64,000 nucleotides of DNA from Erwinia aphidicola (lineage in GTDB: Bacteria; Pseudomonadota; Gammaproteobacteria; Enterobacterales; Enterobacteriaceae): positions 1,612,001-1,676,000 of the forward strand of contig NZ_JAMKCQ010000001.1 in the NCBI RefSeq assembly GCF_024169515.1, given 5' to 3'. Position numbers and translations under genes: made by a program. The notes beneath the pieces are model-generated. The model was not told the DNA's origin, made no database searches, and worked only from the letters and a program-made list of their open reading frames with translations. Positions 1 to 8,194 of the stretch are shown here, piece after piece. Position 1 is the first letter of the stretch; every line of letters starts with the position of its first letter.

Positions 1-95
1 GCGCCTTTGTTACGCTTAAAGTAGTGCCAGAATTCCTGTATCGGGGTCATCGGCTTGGGTGCAGCGCTGACGCTGCCTGGATCCACAACAGACAT
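1..95 (-). CDS. dppC: dipeptide ABC transporter permease DppC (N-terminal fragment, cut by window edge)
   Basis: Only the first 31 codons are inside the window. They read from an ATG at 93-95 and contain the segment PMTPIQEFWHYFKRNKG, which is nearly identical to the cytoplasmic N-terminus of E. coli DppC as I remember it. DppC is one of the two inner-membrane permease subunits of the DppABCDF dipeptide/heme importer. It starts 9 bases after the dppB stop, so the two are co-transcribed. The rest lies beyond position 1. Confidence 0.9.
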   Translation of the reverse strand, partial: MSVVDPGSVSAAPKPMTPIQEFWHYFKRNKG

Positions 96-104
96 GTTGG
101 CCCC

Positions 105-1124
105 TTATTTCTTGTGACGGATGCGCGGGTTAACCACGCCGTAAAGCACGTCGACCAGCAGGTTGACGAAGATAATCAGCGTCGCCACCATCAGCACGCC
201 CCCCTGAACCACCGGGTAGTCACGGCGCTGTAGTGCGTCGATTAACCAGCGCCCCAGGCCCGGCCAGGAGAAGATGGTTTCCGTGAGGATGGCCCCGGCC
301 AGCAGCGTGCCGACCTGAAGACCGATCACCGTGACCACCGGCAGCATGGCGTTGCGCAGCGCGTGGACCACAATCACCCGCATCGGCGTCAGCCCCTTGG
401 CGCGCGCGGTGCGAATGTAGTCTTCGCCCAGCACTTCCAGCATTGCCGAGCGCGTCATACGCACGATCACCGCCAGCGGGATGGTGCCCAGCACGATGGC
501 CGGCAGGATCATATGCATCACGGCGTCTTTAAAGTCGCCCGGCTCGCCCCAAATCAGCGTGTCGATCAGCATAAAGCCGGTCAGCGGCATGCTGTCATCG
601 AGGAACACCGTATCGCCCACGCGCCCGGATACCGGGGTGAGGTTAAGCTGCACCGACACCAGCATGATCAGCATCATGCCCCACCAGAAGATAGGCATGG
701 AGTAACCGGTCAGGGAGATGCCCACGGCGGTGTGGTCGAAGATCGAGCCGCGTTTTACCGCTGCCAGCACGCCCACCGGAATACCAACGGCAACGGCAAA
801 CAGCATCGCGCAGATGCCCAGTTCCAGCGTGGCCTTGAAGCGCGGCACGAACTCGTCCCACACCGGCACGCGGCTTTTCAGAGACAGGCCCAAATCGCCA
901 TGCATCACACCGTTGATATAGGTGATGTACTGCTGCCAGAGTGGCTTATCCAGACCAAGCTGGGCCATCAGCTGCGCGTGACGTTCCGGGGAGATCCCGC
1001 GCTCGCCCACCATAATCATCACCGGGTCACCGGGGATCATATGAACAAACGCGAAGGTTAACAGGGTGATACCGATAAACGTCGGGATGACAAGTCCCAG
1101 ACGTCGGAGTATGAACTGCAGCAT
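105..1124 (-). CDS. dppB: dipeptide ABC transporter permease DppB
   Basis: 339 aa, the same length as E. coli DppB. It is the other permease subunit of the dipeptide importer and sits in the inner membrane. Visible features are a first membrane helix at about residues 9-30, five further hydrophobic segments, and the cytoplasmic EAA-type loop around EDYIRTARAKGLT, which contacts the DppD/DppF ATPases. It lies downstream of dppA, separated by a palindrome at 1187-1221, and directly upstream of dppC on the minus strand. Start ATG at 1122-1124. Assignment is firm from sequence and synteny. Confidence 0.96.
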   Translation of the reverse strand: MLQFILRRLGLVIPTFIGITLLTFAFVHMIPGDPVMIMVGERGISPERHAQLMAQLGLDKPLWQQYITYINGVMHGDLGLSLKSRVPVWDEFVPRFKATLELGICAMLFAVAVGIPVGVLAAVKRGSIFDHTAVGISLTGYSMPIFWWGMMLIMLVSVQLNLTPVSGRVGDTVFLDDSMPLTGFMLIDTLIWGEPGDFKDAVMHMILPAIVLGTIPLAVIVRMTRSAMLEVLGEDYIRTARAKGLTPMRVIVVHALRNAMLPVVTVIGLQVGTLLAGAILTETIFSWPGLGRWLIDALQRRDYPVVQGGVLMVATLIIFVNLLVDVLYGVVNPRIRHKK

Positions 1125-1186
1125 AATCCGTGTTCTCTTTTATTTCCTGCAGCCGTAACCGACAGGATTATTATTGCTCACATCTT

Positions 1187-1221
1187 GCGAAAGAAGGGCC
1201 AGGCATGCCTGGCCCCTTCGC
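1187..1221. repeat. GC-rich palindrome between dppA and dppB (GGCATGCC-core type)
   Basis: The arms GAAGGGGCCAGG and CCTGGCCCTTC are centred on GGCATGCC. The hairpin lies in the dppA-dppB gap. In dpp-like operons a stable hairpin here commonly protects the upstream mRNA and lets the binding protein exceed the permeases; that role is inferred. The same core recurs at 19040-19079 and 32254-32273. Confidence 0.75.
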
Positions 1222-1257
1222 AATTTACGGGGAGTTGTAGCTCTCCAACCCGCCGTA

Positions 1258-2868
1258 TTATTCCTGGATATCAACCTGCGCGAAGTAGTGACCGCCCAGT
1301 GGATCCACTTTGTAATCTTTCACTTTCTTACTCACTGGCTCATACACGGTAGAGTGGGCGATGATCAGCGCTGGAGCCTGATCGTGCATCACCACCTGAG
1401 CCTGCTTGTAGTACTCAATACGTTTGTTGTGATCGTCAGTGGCACGTGCCGGCTGGATCTGATCTTCAAACGGCTTGTAGCACCAGCGTGAATAGTTAGA
1501 ACCGTCTTTCGCTGCGGCACAGCTGAACAGGGTGGCGAAGAAGTTATCCGGGTCCCCATTGTCGCCGGTCCAGCCCATCATCACGGTCTGGTGTTCACCC
1601 GCTTTGGCACGCTTCAGGTACTCGCCCCACTCGTAGGTAACGATCTTGGCTTTCACGCCCACTTTCGCCCAGTCGCTCTGGATCATCTCGGCCATACGGC
1701 GCGCGTTCGGGTTGTAAGGGCGCTGTACCGGCATCGCCCACAGGTCGATGGAGAAACCATCCGCCATACCCGCTTCTTTCAGCAGCGCTTTGGCTTTCTC
1801 CGGGTCATAGCCATAGTCCTGAATCGCGTCGTTGTAGCCCCACATTGTTGGTGGGATCAGGTTCTTCGCTTCCTGGCCTGCGCCCTGGTAGACCGCTTCG
1901 ATAATCGCTTTCTTATTCACCGCCATGGTCAGTGCCTGACGCACTTTCAGGTTATCCAGCGGCTTTTTCTCAACGTTGAACGACAGGTAGCCAACGTTCA
2001 GGCCAGGCTGTTCCATCAGGTTGATATTTTTATCTTCTTTCATGCGCGCGATATCAGCCGGGTTCGGGTACGGCATCACCTGGCACTCGCCCTTCTGCAT
2101 TTTGGCATAGCGCACGGAAGCATCCGGGGTGATGGAGAACACCAGACGATCAATCTTCGGCTTGGTGCCCCAGTAGTCAGCGTTGGCTTTGTACAGAATG
2201 CGTGAATCTTTCTGGTACTGCAGCAGCTGGAACGGGCCGGTACCGACCGGGTTCAGGTCGAGTTTGTCCGGCGTGCCGGCTTTCAGCATGTTGTCAGCGT
2301 ATTCGGCAGACAGGATAGACGCGAAGTCCATACCGAGGTCAGCCAGGAACGGTGATTCCGGGCGCGTCAGTTCGAAACGCACGGTGTAATCGTCAACCTT
2401 AACGATTTTGCTAATCAGGTTAGGCATATCCATGCCTTCGAAGTATTCGTAGCTGCCGCCGGAAACGCCGTGATATTTGTTGTTTTTATCCAGCTGGCGT
2501 TCGAACGAGAACACCACATCATCCGCGTTAAAATCACGCGTTGGCTTGAAATCTTTGGTGGTCTGCCACTTCACGCCTTTACGCAGGTGGAAGGTATAGG
2601 TTTTGCCGTCTGCGCTGACATCCCATTTCTCTGCCAGTGCCGGGTGTAATTCAGTGGTCCCGATGGTGAACTCGACCAGACGGTTGTAGATCTGACGCGA
2701 GCTGGCGTCATAAGTGGTGCCGGAGGTGAATAACTGTGGGTTAAAACCTTCAGGCGAACCTTCAGAACAATAAACCAGGGTTTTTGCCTGAACACCTGTG
2801 GCGATCAGCAGTGCAATGGCGCTGAGACCGACTTTCAGCATCCCGGATTTAGCCAGGGAAATACTCAT
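1258..2868 (-). CDS. dppA: periplasmic dipeptide-binding protein DppA
   Basis: 536 aa (E. coli DppA 535). The first about 28 residues form a Sec signal peptide ending in VQA, and mature protein begins KTLVYCSEGSPEGFNPQ, the classic family-5 solute-binding N-terminus. It captures di- and tripeptides (and heme in E. coli) in the periplasm and delivers them to DppBC. It is the first gene of the dpp operon, with start ATG at 2866-2868 and the Shine-Dalgarno TTGGAGC upstream. The leader carries a CA-rich stretch resembling the GcvB target, and an ERIC element lies farther upstream. Confidence 0.97.
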   Translation of the reverse strand: MSISLAKSGMLKVGLSAIALLIATGVQAKTLVYCSEGSPEGFNPQLFTSGTTYDASSRQIYNRLVEFTIGTTELHPALAEKWDVSADGKTYTFHLRKGVKWQTTKDFKPTRDFNADDVVFSFERQLDKNNKYHGVSGGSYEYFEGMDMPNLISKIVKVDDYTVRFELTRPESPFLADLGMDFASILSAEYADNMLKAGTPDKLDLNPVGTGPFQLLQYQKDSRILYKANADYWGTKPKIDRLVFSITPDASVRYAKMQKGECQVMPYPNPADIARMKEDKNINLMEQPGLNVGYLSFNVEKKPLDNLKVRQALTMAVNKKAIIEAVYQGAGQEAKNLIPPTMWGYNDAIQDYGYDPEKAKALLKEAGMADGFSIDLWAMPVQRPYNPNARRMAEMIQSDWAKVGVKAKIVTYEWGEYLKRAKAGEHQTVMMGWTGDNGDPDNFFATLFSCAAAKDGSNYSRWCYKPFEDQIQPARATDDHNKRIEYYKQAQVVMHDQAPALIIAHSTVYEPVSKKVKDYKVDPLGGHYFAQVDIQE

Positions 2869-2884
2869 GCTTTAGCTCCAATAA

Positions 2885-2902
2885 GTGATGTGATGTTGTG
2901 TG
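2885..2902 (-). promoter_or_regulatory. CA-rich segment in dppA leader, candidate GcvB sRNA target
   Basis: On the minus strand the mRNA leader reads CACACAACATCACATCAC, just upstream of the dppA Shine-Dalgarno. GcvB is known to repress dppA in E. coli and Salmonella by pairing its GU-rich R1 region with such CA-rich leaders. The sequence is seen; the pairing is inferred from that precedent. Confidence 0.5.
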
Positions 2903-2905
2903 CTC

Positions 2906-3029
2906 TACCCTTCATTCTTCAGGCCGCTGGTGCGTTGGCTGCTCTCGCTCACCCGAATCACTTACTCAAGTAAGCTCATCGGGATTTACTCGCTTGCCGC
3001 CTTCCCGCAGCCCGAATTATTTGGGTATA
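2906..3029. repeat. ERIC element (enterobacterial repetitive intergenic consensus)
   Basis: About 124 bp bounded by TACCC at 2906 and GGGTATA ending at 3029. The core reads GCTCTCGCTCACCCGAATCA then CTTACTCAAGTAAGCTCATC, which matches the ERIC core (targets of the ERIC1R/ERIC2 typing primers) with a few substitutions. ERICs are about 127-bp imperfect palindromes in intergenic DNA and are usually transcribed. This one lies in the dppA 5' region, between the promoter-like motif at 3140-3172 and the CA-rich leader. Confidence 0.88.
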
Positions 3030-3139
3030 ACGCCGACCGATAATTTTTGTGGGTGGTCTGTGCGTGGTGCCTTGCGGCTACAGTTAATCTGGCGGGGTTT
3101 GTGGGTTTCTGAAGCCGTGGACACTATCAGACAAATCCC

Positions 3140-3172
3140 CTTACCTTTTGTACTGAGGGTCCAATTTGTCAA
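3140..3172 (-). promoter_or_regulatory. candidate dppA promoter region
   Basis: The minus strand has a perfect -35-like TTGACA (complement of 3167-3172) followed by AT-containing sequence, but no good -10 at 17 bp spacing; TACAAA occurs at about 14 bp. It would give a leader of roughly 270 nt that includes the ERIC element. 3030-3139 and 3173-3600 hold nothing else I can assign. Confidence 0.3.
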
Positions 3173-3616
3173 TAGTTTCAAGGAACGTCAATACAAGCGT
3201 CGGGTTTTTACTCAGAGTGTGAGAAACAGCAAGCAAATATTAAAAAAACAATTCAATAACATTTTCAGTTTAAAAACGCACCGCATCCATTTAACCTGGA
3301 ATGAATCACTGCCTGACAGCCTGCATGACAGAACATCACGCCGAAAAAAAACTTGTAAAATAGTCCATGAAACGCTGCATTTTGCGTCATAAAAATGTCT
3401 ATATGACGTACTTATAGGTAAAAATGCTGCAACGCAGGTATAAGAAACGATCAACAAGTCAGGAGCGGTCATAAGCGCAACGCGACGCGAATTAAGTGAG
3501 CGATCGCAGGTGGGATAAGGAATTTATGCGGGTAATAAGGAATTTTTTTGGCAGGGAAAGTAGGCGGGTAAAAACGCGGGAGTAGCAGAATATTCGGCAA
3601 TCCACCGCCTGTGGGT

Positions 3617-3732
3617 GTCGACCCTTTTTTTCCGGTCGGCCCGTGTCCAACGCAAGGTGACATGAACCGTAGGGCCGATCTTCTGTTTCGATCGGCCCGG
3701 TTAAAATGGCTGACCGGAAAAGAGGGTCAGCC
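3617..3732. repeat. cluster of three REP-like hairpins downstream of eptB
   Basis: Three hairpins lie in a row: an imperfect one around 3617-3641 with arms CGACC/GGTCG; 3672-3698 with stem GGGCCGATC/GATCGGCCC and 9-nt loop TTCTGTTTC; and 3708-3732 with stem GGCTGACC/GGTCAGCC and loop GGAAAAGAG. They belong to the dispersed family also found at 18993-19011, 27111-27194, 43668-43693 and 44569-44597. They probably act as the 3' end structure of the eptB transcript. Confidence 0.8.
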
Positions 3733-3757
3733 ACTACGGGGAAGAGGTTGCCCCGCG

Positions 3758-5425
3758 TTACGGTTTCGCACACCAGTTGTTGGCCTGCTTGATGCCGCCA
3801 TCCGGCGAGGTGTAGCCCAGGCAGCCGAGAATGGTGTCGAACAGCTCAACGTGACGGTGGGTTTTACCCGCCTTCTGCTCGGCCTGCAGGCGCTCAAAGG
3901 CGCTTTTGTTATTCGGGTCTTCAAGATACTTATCCGACGCCCACACCATCATCGGCACGCGGAACTGCTCCGGTGGTGCCATGTTGCGCGGCGTGCCGTG
4001 CAGGTGCATGTTCTCGTCGATCGACTCGCCGTGGTCCGCAGCATAGAACACGATGGCTTTCTTATCGCGCAGCTGGTCAAACACGCTGTCGAGCATGCTG
4101 TCGACATACAGAATCGAGTTGTCATAGGCGTTAATCAACATCTCTTTACTGCAGGTATCGTCCACGCCCATACATTCCGGCTGGTAGCGGGCGAAACTGC
4201 GCGGATAGCGCTGAGAATACAGGTAGTGCGAGCCTTTGGTGTGCAGGATAACCAGGTGCTTGCCCTTAGGATGGTCATCAATCGAGGTTTTCAGCTCCGG
4301 GATCAGCAGCATATCGTCAACCGATTTACCCTGATTACGCTGCTCTGAACCGATCTGCTCGCGGAAGGCATAGCTGTCCGCGTTAGTGTTGTTGTAGAAC
4401 CACACTTCGCTCTGCATCGCGTACAGATCTGAGCTGAAGCCCAGCTCTTTCAGCACCGAGAAGACGTTCTGCTCTTTCAGCGTGCGCGCCGGGCCTTCCT
4501 CTGTCCCGCCTTCACGCACGAACATGCAGCGCAGGGAGAGCTTAGTTGAGGTGTCGCAGGATTCACCGCGGAATGCCACCAGGTTCTTCTCTTTCGACAG
4601 CTTCGGCGTGTTATCGCGACTGTAACCCAGCATTCCCATATGGTCCCAGCGCGTGGTTTCACCAATCACAAACACCACATAGGTATCGTCCAGTCCCGCC
4701 GGGGCGTTATAGGTAAACTTTTTTGCCGGGTCGAACAGGCCTTTGCTGTCCATCTCTTCGTCATAGCTGGTGTAGGCAAACAGCCCCAGCGCCGTCACCC
4801 AGTTAGACGGCAGATAGGAGTGTGCAACAACCCCGCCATAGCTAGGCAGGTCAACGTTGGTCTGCTTCTCATTGGCACTTTGCTGCTTGTCGAGGTAGCG
4901 GATAGGCCCCCAGACCAGCAGCAGGGAGAGTAACAGCGTCAGCAGCGGCTTTATGCGCTGCCCCGGGGTTTTCATCTGTGCCAGCAGCGTGCCGGGCAGG
5001 CGGTTACACCAGATCAGTACCAGCGGGATGATGCTGACCAGCACCATCCACAGGATAAAGTGGTAGCCCACCACTTCTTTAGACAGGTCGGTATCGGTGG
5101 TCATCACTGAGGCAATAATGCCGTAGCCGATCACCACGTTGAAGAAGGTCATATAGTAGCTGGCTGAAACGGAGATCACCGTCAGCAGACTGACGGTAAT
5201 GCGCCAGAACCATTTTCCGCCCAGCGAGAGCAGGCGCAGCAGGAAGAAGGAGAGCAGGAATGCCGCCATCACTTCGGCCAGCATCGAGAACGCCTTGAGG
5301 GCGTCAAATTTCGCCAATAGGGGTTCGAAACGACGATAAAATACCGGGATATTCAGTAAAATCCCGATATACAAAGCCAGCAATAACGACAATTTCTGCT
5401 GGGTAAGCATTTTAAAATAATTCAT
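3758..5425 (-). CDS. eptB: Kdo2-lipid A phosphoethanolamine 7''-transferase EptB
   Basis: 555 aa. Five N-terminal hydrophobic segments (about residues 10-180) precede a periplasmic sulfatase-fold catalytic domain. The domain shows VIGETTRWDHMG, with the nucleophile threonine of the EptA/EptB/MCR family, and the metal-binding HGESIDEN, HLHGTP and HTKGSH motifs. It adds phosphoethanolamine to the outer Kdo of LPS. The neighbour is dppA as in E. coli, and the sequence resembles E. coli EptB throughout, which separates it from EptA and EptC. Start ATG at 5423-5425. In E. coli it is silenced by the MgrR sRNA; no such site was sought here. The 5426-5684 upstream region shows nothing else. Confidence 0.93.
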   Translation of the reverse strand: MNYFKMLTQQKLSLLLALYIGILLNIPVFYRRFEPLLAKFDALKAFSMLAEVMAAFLLSFFLLRLLSLGGKWFWRITVSLLTVISVSASYYMTFFNVVIGYGIIASVMTTDTDLSKEVVGYHFILWMVLVSIIPLVLIWCNRLPGTLLAQMKTPGQRIKPLLTLLLSLLLVWGPIRYLDKQQSANEKQTNVDLPSYGGVVAHSYLPSNWVTALGLFAYTSYDEEMDSKGLFDPAKKFTYNAPAGLDDTYVVFVIGETTRWDHMGMLGYSRDNTPKLSKEKNLVAFRGESCDTSTKLSLRCMFVREGGTEEGPARTLKEQNVFSVLKELGFSSDLYAMQSEVWFYNNTNADSYAFREQIGSEQRNQGKSVDDMLLIPELKTSIDDHPKGKHLVILHTKGSHYLYSQRYPRSFARYQPECMGVDDTCSKEMLINAYDNSILYVDSMLDSVFDQLRDKKAIVFYAADHGESIDENMHLHGTPRNMAPPEQFRVPMMVWASDKYLEDPNNKSAFERLQAEQKAGKTHRHVELFDTILGCLGYTSPDGGIKQANNWCAKP

Positions 5426-5684
5426 TCGACCTTAATCCTGGCTTTAACCAAACAATTACTAAACACGTTCTGAACGCTAATCAGACCCTGGCACTGCGTC
5501 AGAGTTCGACGACAAAGCCAATAATCCTTAATGCCGCCAATAACCAGAGAAGTCTGATGGTGGGTAAGGGGCGATCTCACAGGAGGGGCGTTAGTAAAAC
5601 ACACTTGCGGGGGGTTAGTCTGCGCAACGGCGATATTTTCGGCAATGTAGCGATAAAACGGTCACGTGGTTGTCTGGTAAAACA

Positions 5685-5745
5685 GCAAACGGGGCGAGAA
5701 ACTGCCCCGTTGCGGCAGCGATACCTGGCGGTATCGCTGCAAAAG
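5685..5745 (-). terminator. double-hairpin terminator of ohr
   Basis: Two stable hairpins follow the ohr stop: GCAGCGATACC/GGTATCGCTGC (11-bp perfect stem, 5717-5742) and AACGGGGC/GCCCCGTT (around 5689-5714). On the minus strand the second is followed by a T-containing tail. The region is non-coding, and a 63-codon reading frame on the plus strand through it is not credible. Confidence 0.7.
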
Positions 5746-5752
5746 TAAGGTG

Positions 5753-6184
5753 TTAGTCGTTGATAATATTCAGCGTGACGTCGATATTGCCGCGCGTGGC
5801 GTTAGAGTAAGGGCAGACGATATGTGCCGCGTCCACCAGCTTCTGCGCTTCAGCGCTGTCCATGCCCGGCAGATGAATATTCAGCGTCGCTTCAATGCCA
5901 AAACCGGTCGGCAGCGGGCCAATACCCACTTCGCCTTCGATAAATGCCTCTTTCGGCATGGAGAACTTGTCACGGCCGGCAACAAACTTCATCGCGCCGA
6001 GGAAGCAGGCAGAGTAACCTGCGGCGAACAGCTGCTCCGGGTTGGTCACTTCACCGCCTGCCCCGCCCATCTCTTTCGGCACGCCCAGTTTAATATCCAG
6101 CACGCCGTCGGAGGAAGTGGCACGGCCATCACGACCACCGGTGGCTTTGGCTTTTGCGCGGTAAACAACTTTTTCTAAAGACAT
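5753..6184 (-). CDS. ohr: organic hydroperoxide resistance peroxidase Ohr
   Basis: 143 aa, typical for Ohr. It is a thiol peroxidase that reduces fatty-acid and other organic hydroperoxides to alcohols, recycled through lipoylated proteins. All catalytic residues fall at their textbook positions: Arg18, Glu50, peroxidatic Cys60 in SACF and resolving Cys124 in VCPYS. It is the partner of ohrR just upstream on the same strand, with a palindrome at 6210-6224 between them. Start ATG at 6182-6184, with Shine-Dalgarno GAGGAGCC-like sequence upstream. Confidence 0.96.
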   Translation of the reverse strand: MSLEKVVYRAKAKATGGRDGRATSSDGVLDIKLGVPKEMGGAGGEVTNPEQLFAAGYSACFLGAMKFVAGRDKFSMPKEAFIEGEVGIGPLPTGFGIEATLNIHLPGMDSAEAQKLVDAAHIVCPYSNATRGNIDVTLNIIND

Positions 6185-6209
6185 GGTAAGGCTCCTCAGT
6201 TTATTTATT

Positions 6210-6224
6210 CGCGATTAAATCGCG
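6210..6224. promoter_or_regulatory. candidate OhrR operator in the ohr promoter
   Basis: CGCGATT-A-AATCGCG is a perfect 7-1-7 palindrome about 26 bp upstream of the ohr start and downstream of the ohrR stop. Its position fits an operator of the MarR-type peroxide sensor OhrR. The half-site differs from the AATTGTA-type arms known from Xanthomonas and Bacillus, so identity as the OhrR site is inferred. Confidence 0.5.
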
Positions 6225-6277
6225 TGCTATTTAAGTGGCTCTATAGGGTTAATGTGACTTTTATCTTCGCCACGCGA

Positions 6278-6736
6278 TCAGCCGTTAAGGTTATCGCGCA
6301 GCGTTTCCAGTTCGCCTTTCAACGCCTGTAATTTTTCGACTTCGCAGGCAGAGGCGCAGTGCACCGACTCGGGTATATTCAGCGCCTTCTGGCGCAGCTG
6401 TTCACCCTGCTGCGTTAAGGTCACTACCACCTGACGCTCATCCTTGCGCGAGCGCCGACGGTGCAGCAGCCCCGCCGTTTCCAGCCGTTTCAGCAGCGGG
6501 GTTAAGGTTGCCGAATCGAGAAACAGGCGTTCGCCAATCTCAGAGACCGTGACATCATCCCGCTCCCACAGCACCATCATCACCAGATATTGCGGATAGG
6601 TGATCTCCAGTGGGGCCAGCAGCTGGCGGTAGAGCTTATGCAGCGCCAGGTTGGCAGAATAAAGTGCGAAGCACAGCTGCTGGTCGAGCAGCAGTGGCGC
6701 ATCCTTCACTTTTTTGTCATCTTTATCTGTAGTCAT
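6278..6736 (-). CDS. ohrR: MarR-family organic peroxide sensor OhrR (2-Cys type)
   Basis: 152 aa from ATG 6734-6736; a longer frame upstream lacks a ribosome-binding site and would displace the sensing cysteine. A winged-helix core (about residues 45-110) contains [13 protein letters not shown]. Cys22 in QQLCFALY, Tyr36 and Tyr47 match the sensing residues of Xanthomonas OhrR, and Cys127 (SVHC) matches its resolving cysteine. That makes this the 2-Cys class, which forms an intersubunit disulfide on oxidation and releases ohr. A further Cys131 is present. It precedes ohr with a 93-bp gap. Confidence 0.94.
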   Translation of the reverse strand: MTTDKDDKKVKDAPLLLDQQLCFALYSANLALHKLYRQLLAPLEITYPQYLVMMVLWERDDVTVSEIGERLFLDSATLTPLLKRLETAGLLHRRRSRKDERQVVVTLTQQGEQLRQKALNIPESVHCASACEVEKLQALKGELETLRDNLNG

Positions 6737-6797
6737 GACAAACAATATAAATAGTGCGCTATATAATTGCAAGCGACTTTATTCCCGGGAGAAAATC
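6737..6797. promoter_or_regulatory. divergent promoter region of ohrR and the HD-hydrolase gene
   Basis: The 61-bp gap is AT-rich and contains an imperfect inverted repeat, ATAG-TGCG-CTAT at about 6752-6763, within CAATATAAA...TATATAATTG. Both genes must start here, so an OhrR-type repressor bound here could control both. No exact match to the 6210-6224 palindrome is present. Confidence 0.35.
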
Positions 6798-7391
6798 ATG
6801 CTGCAAACACTGGAAGAGCAGGCGCGTCGCTATGCCACCAAAGCCCATGCCGACGCGGGCCAGCGCCGCAAATATACCGATGAGCCCTATATTGTCCATC
6901 CGGCGGCGGTGGTTGAACTGGTGCGCAGCGTCTGTGACGACGAAGAGATGCTGGCCGCCGCATGGCTGCACGATACCGTTGAAGACACGCCGAACACCTT
7001 AAATGATATCCGCAACGACTTCGGCGAGCGGGTGGCTTCGCTGGTTGAGATGCTGACCAATCGCGGTGCCACAGCCGGACAGAACCGGGCGGCGCGCAAA
7101 CTCGCTCATTTCCGCCACACTCAACAGGCCAGCCCCGATGCACAAACCATCAAGCTGGCCGACATTATCGACAACACGCGTTCAATTGTTCATTTCGATC
7201 CGCATTTTGCCAGGGTCTACCTGATTGAAAAACGCGTGCAGATCCAGCTTCTTACCGCCGGAAACCGGACGCTGTGGCAGCAGGCAGAACAGGTTATCGA
7301 GCAGGGAATTAGTCAGCTCAGCCAGCCGCCGCATAACGTCCCGGAAAGCTGGTTTACTCAGCAGGAAGCAAAATATCGCCTAAAAGAGTAG
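6798..7391 (+). CDS. small alarmone hydrolase-like HD protein (Mesh1/SpoT-hydrolase type)
   Basis: 197 aa from ATG 6798, with Shine-Dalgarno GGGAGA; an in-frame upstream extension overlaps ohrR and is rejected. Only an HD phosphohydrolase domain is present, with no synthetase or TGS domain. Residues His34 (YIVHP), His58-Asp59 (AWLHDTVED), Glu62-Asp63 and Asp122 (KLADIIDN) match the Mn-binding set of the (p)ppGpp 3'-pyrophosphohydrolases (SpoT N-domain, Mesh1). The family hydrolyses ppGpp, and some members hydrolyse NADPH; the substrate here is not shown by sequence. It is transcribed away from ohrR. Confidence 0.8.
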   Translation: MLQTLEEQARRYATKAHADAGQRRKYTDEPYIVHPAAVVELVRSVCDDEEMLAAAWLHDTVEDTPNTLNDIRNDFGERVASLVEMLTNRGATAGQNRAARKLAHFRHTQQASPDAQTIKLADIIDNTRSIVHFDPHFARVYLIEKRVQIQLLTAGNRTLWQQAEQVIEQGISQLSQPPHNVPESWFTQQEAKYRLKE

Positions 7392-7487
7392 CGCTGCGGC
7401 GCGCTGGTTTGTGACGCACTGACTTAGCTTTTTGTGTCGCAAATTTCAGTAAAGCATAAAAGGAGTAGTTTCCAAAAAAACGCTCCC

Positions 7488-7493
7488 TATAAT
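7488..7493 (+). promoter_or_regulatory. -10 box for the downstream membrane-protein gene
   Basis: A perfect TATAAT lies 29 bp before the ATG at 7523. The -35 region at 17 bp spacing (about 7465-7470) is poor (GTAGTT). Together with the GGGAGG Shine-Dalgarno this indicates an independent promoter rather than read-through from the HD gene. Confidence 0.55.
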
Positions 7494-7522
7494 TGCCGAC
7501 CCTTGTAACACCGGGAGGCAAC

Positions 7523-8194
7523 ATGTCTGCAGATTTACGAATAATTATAAATAAAGCACTCTCTTTTATCGGCCTGGCGGCCTTTCTCAGCCTGATGATG
7601 GGCCTGATCTTTATCGACGTGGTTTGGATGAATAACGCCGTCCATGAGGCCTCTTTCACCGAGTGTGCTCAGGAGATCATGCTGGGACTGATGGCGCTAC
7701 TGTTTTTCTGGCGCGCCTGGCGTTCGCCAGCGGAGCGGTCGATGATGGTGCTGGCCGGTGGCTTCTTCTGCTGCATGCTGATCCGCGAGATGGATTTCCT
7801 GTTCGATGAGTGGCGCCACGGCAGCTGGTTCTGGTTTGCGCTGGCCGTTGCGCTGAGCTGTCTGGCTATCGCTCTGCGTAAACCCGCCACCCTCATCAGC
7901 GGTCTGGCGACCTTTATGCGCCACCCGGCATGGAACATGATGGCGGCAGGGATGATCACCATTCTGGTCTTTTCACGACTGTTTGGCATGCATGAGCTTT
8001 GGCAGCATCTGATGCTGGATGGCTACAATCGGACCGTGAAGAATATGGCAGAAGAGGGCAGCGAACTGTTGGGTTATTCACTCTGTCTGTTCGCTACCTT
8101 CAGCTATTTATGGCAAAGCGCCGGCCATGCTGTAGAGCAGGAAGAGAGGACTGGCTCAACCTTACAGCTTGCCCGTGCATCTTCGGCTCAGTAG
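7523..8194 (+). CDS. hypothetical inner-membrane protein
   Basis: 223 aa from ATG 7523 behind GGGAGGCAAC. Six hydrophobic segments can be placed at about residues 13-35, 49-66, 74-90, 102-117, 141-157 and 183-199, joined by short charged loops. Many Met, Trp and Cys residues lie in the membrane spans. The fifth and sixth spans are joined by an acidic loop NRTVKNMAEEGSELLG. I do not recognise the family and assign no function. The 3' end overlaps the convergent CaiF-like gene by 33 bp. Confidence 0.75.
   Translation: MSADLRIIINKALSFIGLAAFLSLMMGLIFIDVVWMNNAVHEASFTECAQEIMLGLMALLFFWRAWRSPAERSMMVLAGGFFCCMLIREMDFLFDEWRHGSWFWFALAVALSCLAIALRKPATLISGLATFMRHPAWNMMAAGMITILVFSRLFGMHELWQHLMLDGYNRTVKNMAEEGSELLGYSLCLFATFSYLWQSAGHAVEQEERTGSTLQLARASSAQ

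Noticed and set aside
5557..5748. 63-codon frame after eptB
   Set aside because: Runs through the ohr terminator hairpins; no ribosome-binding site.
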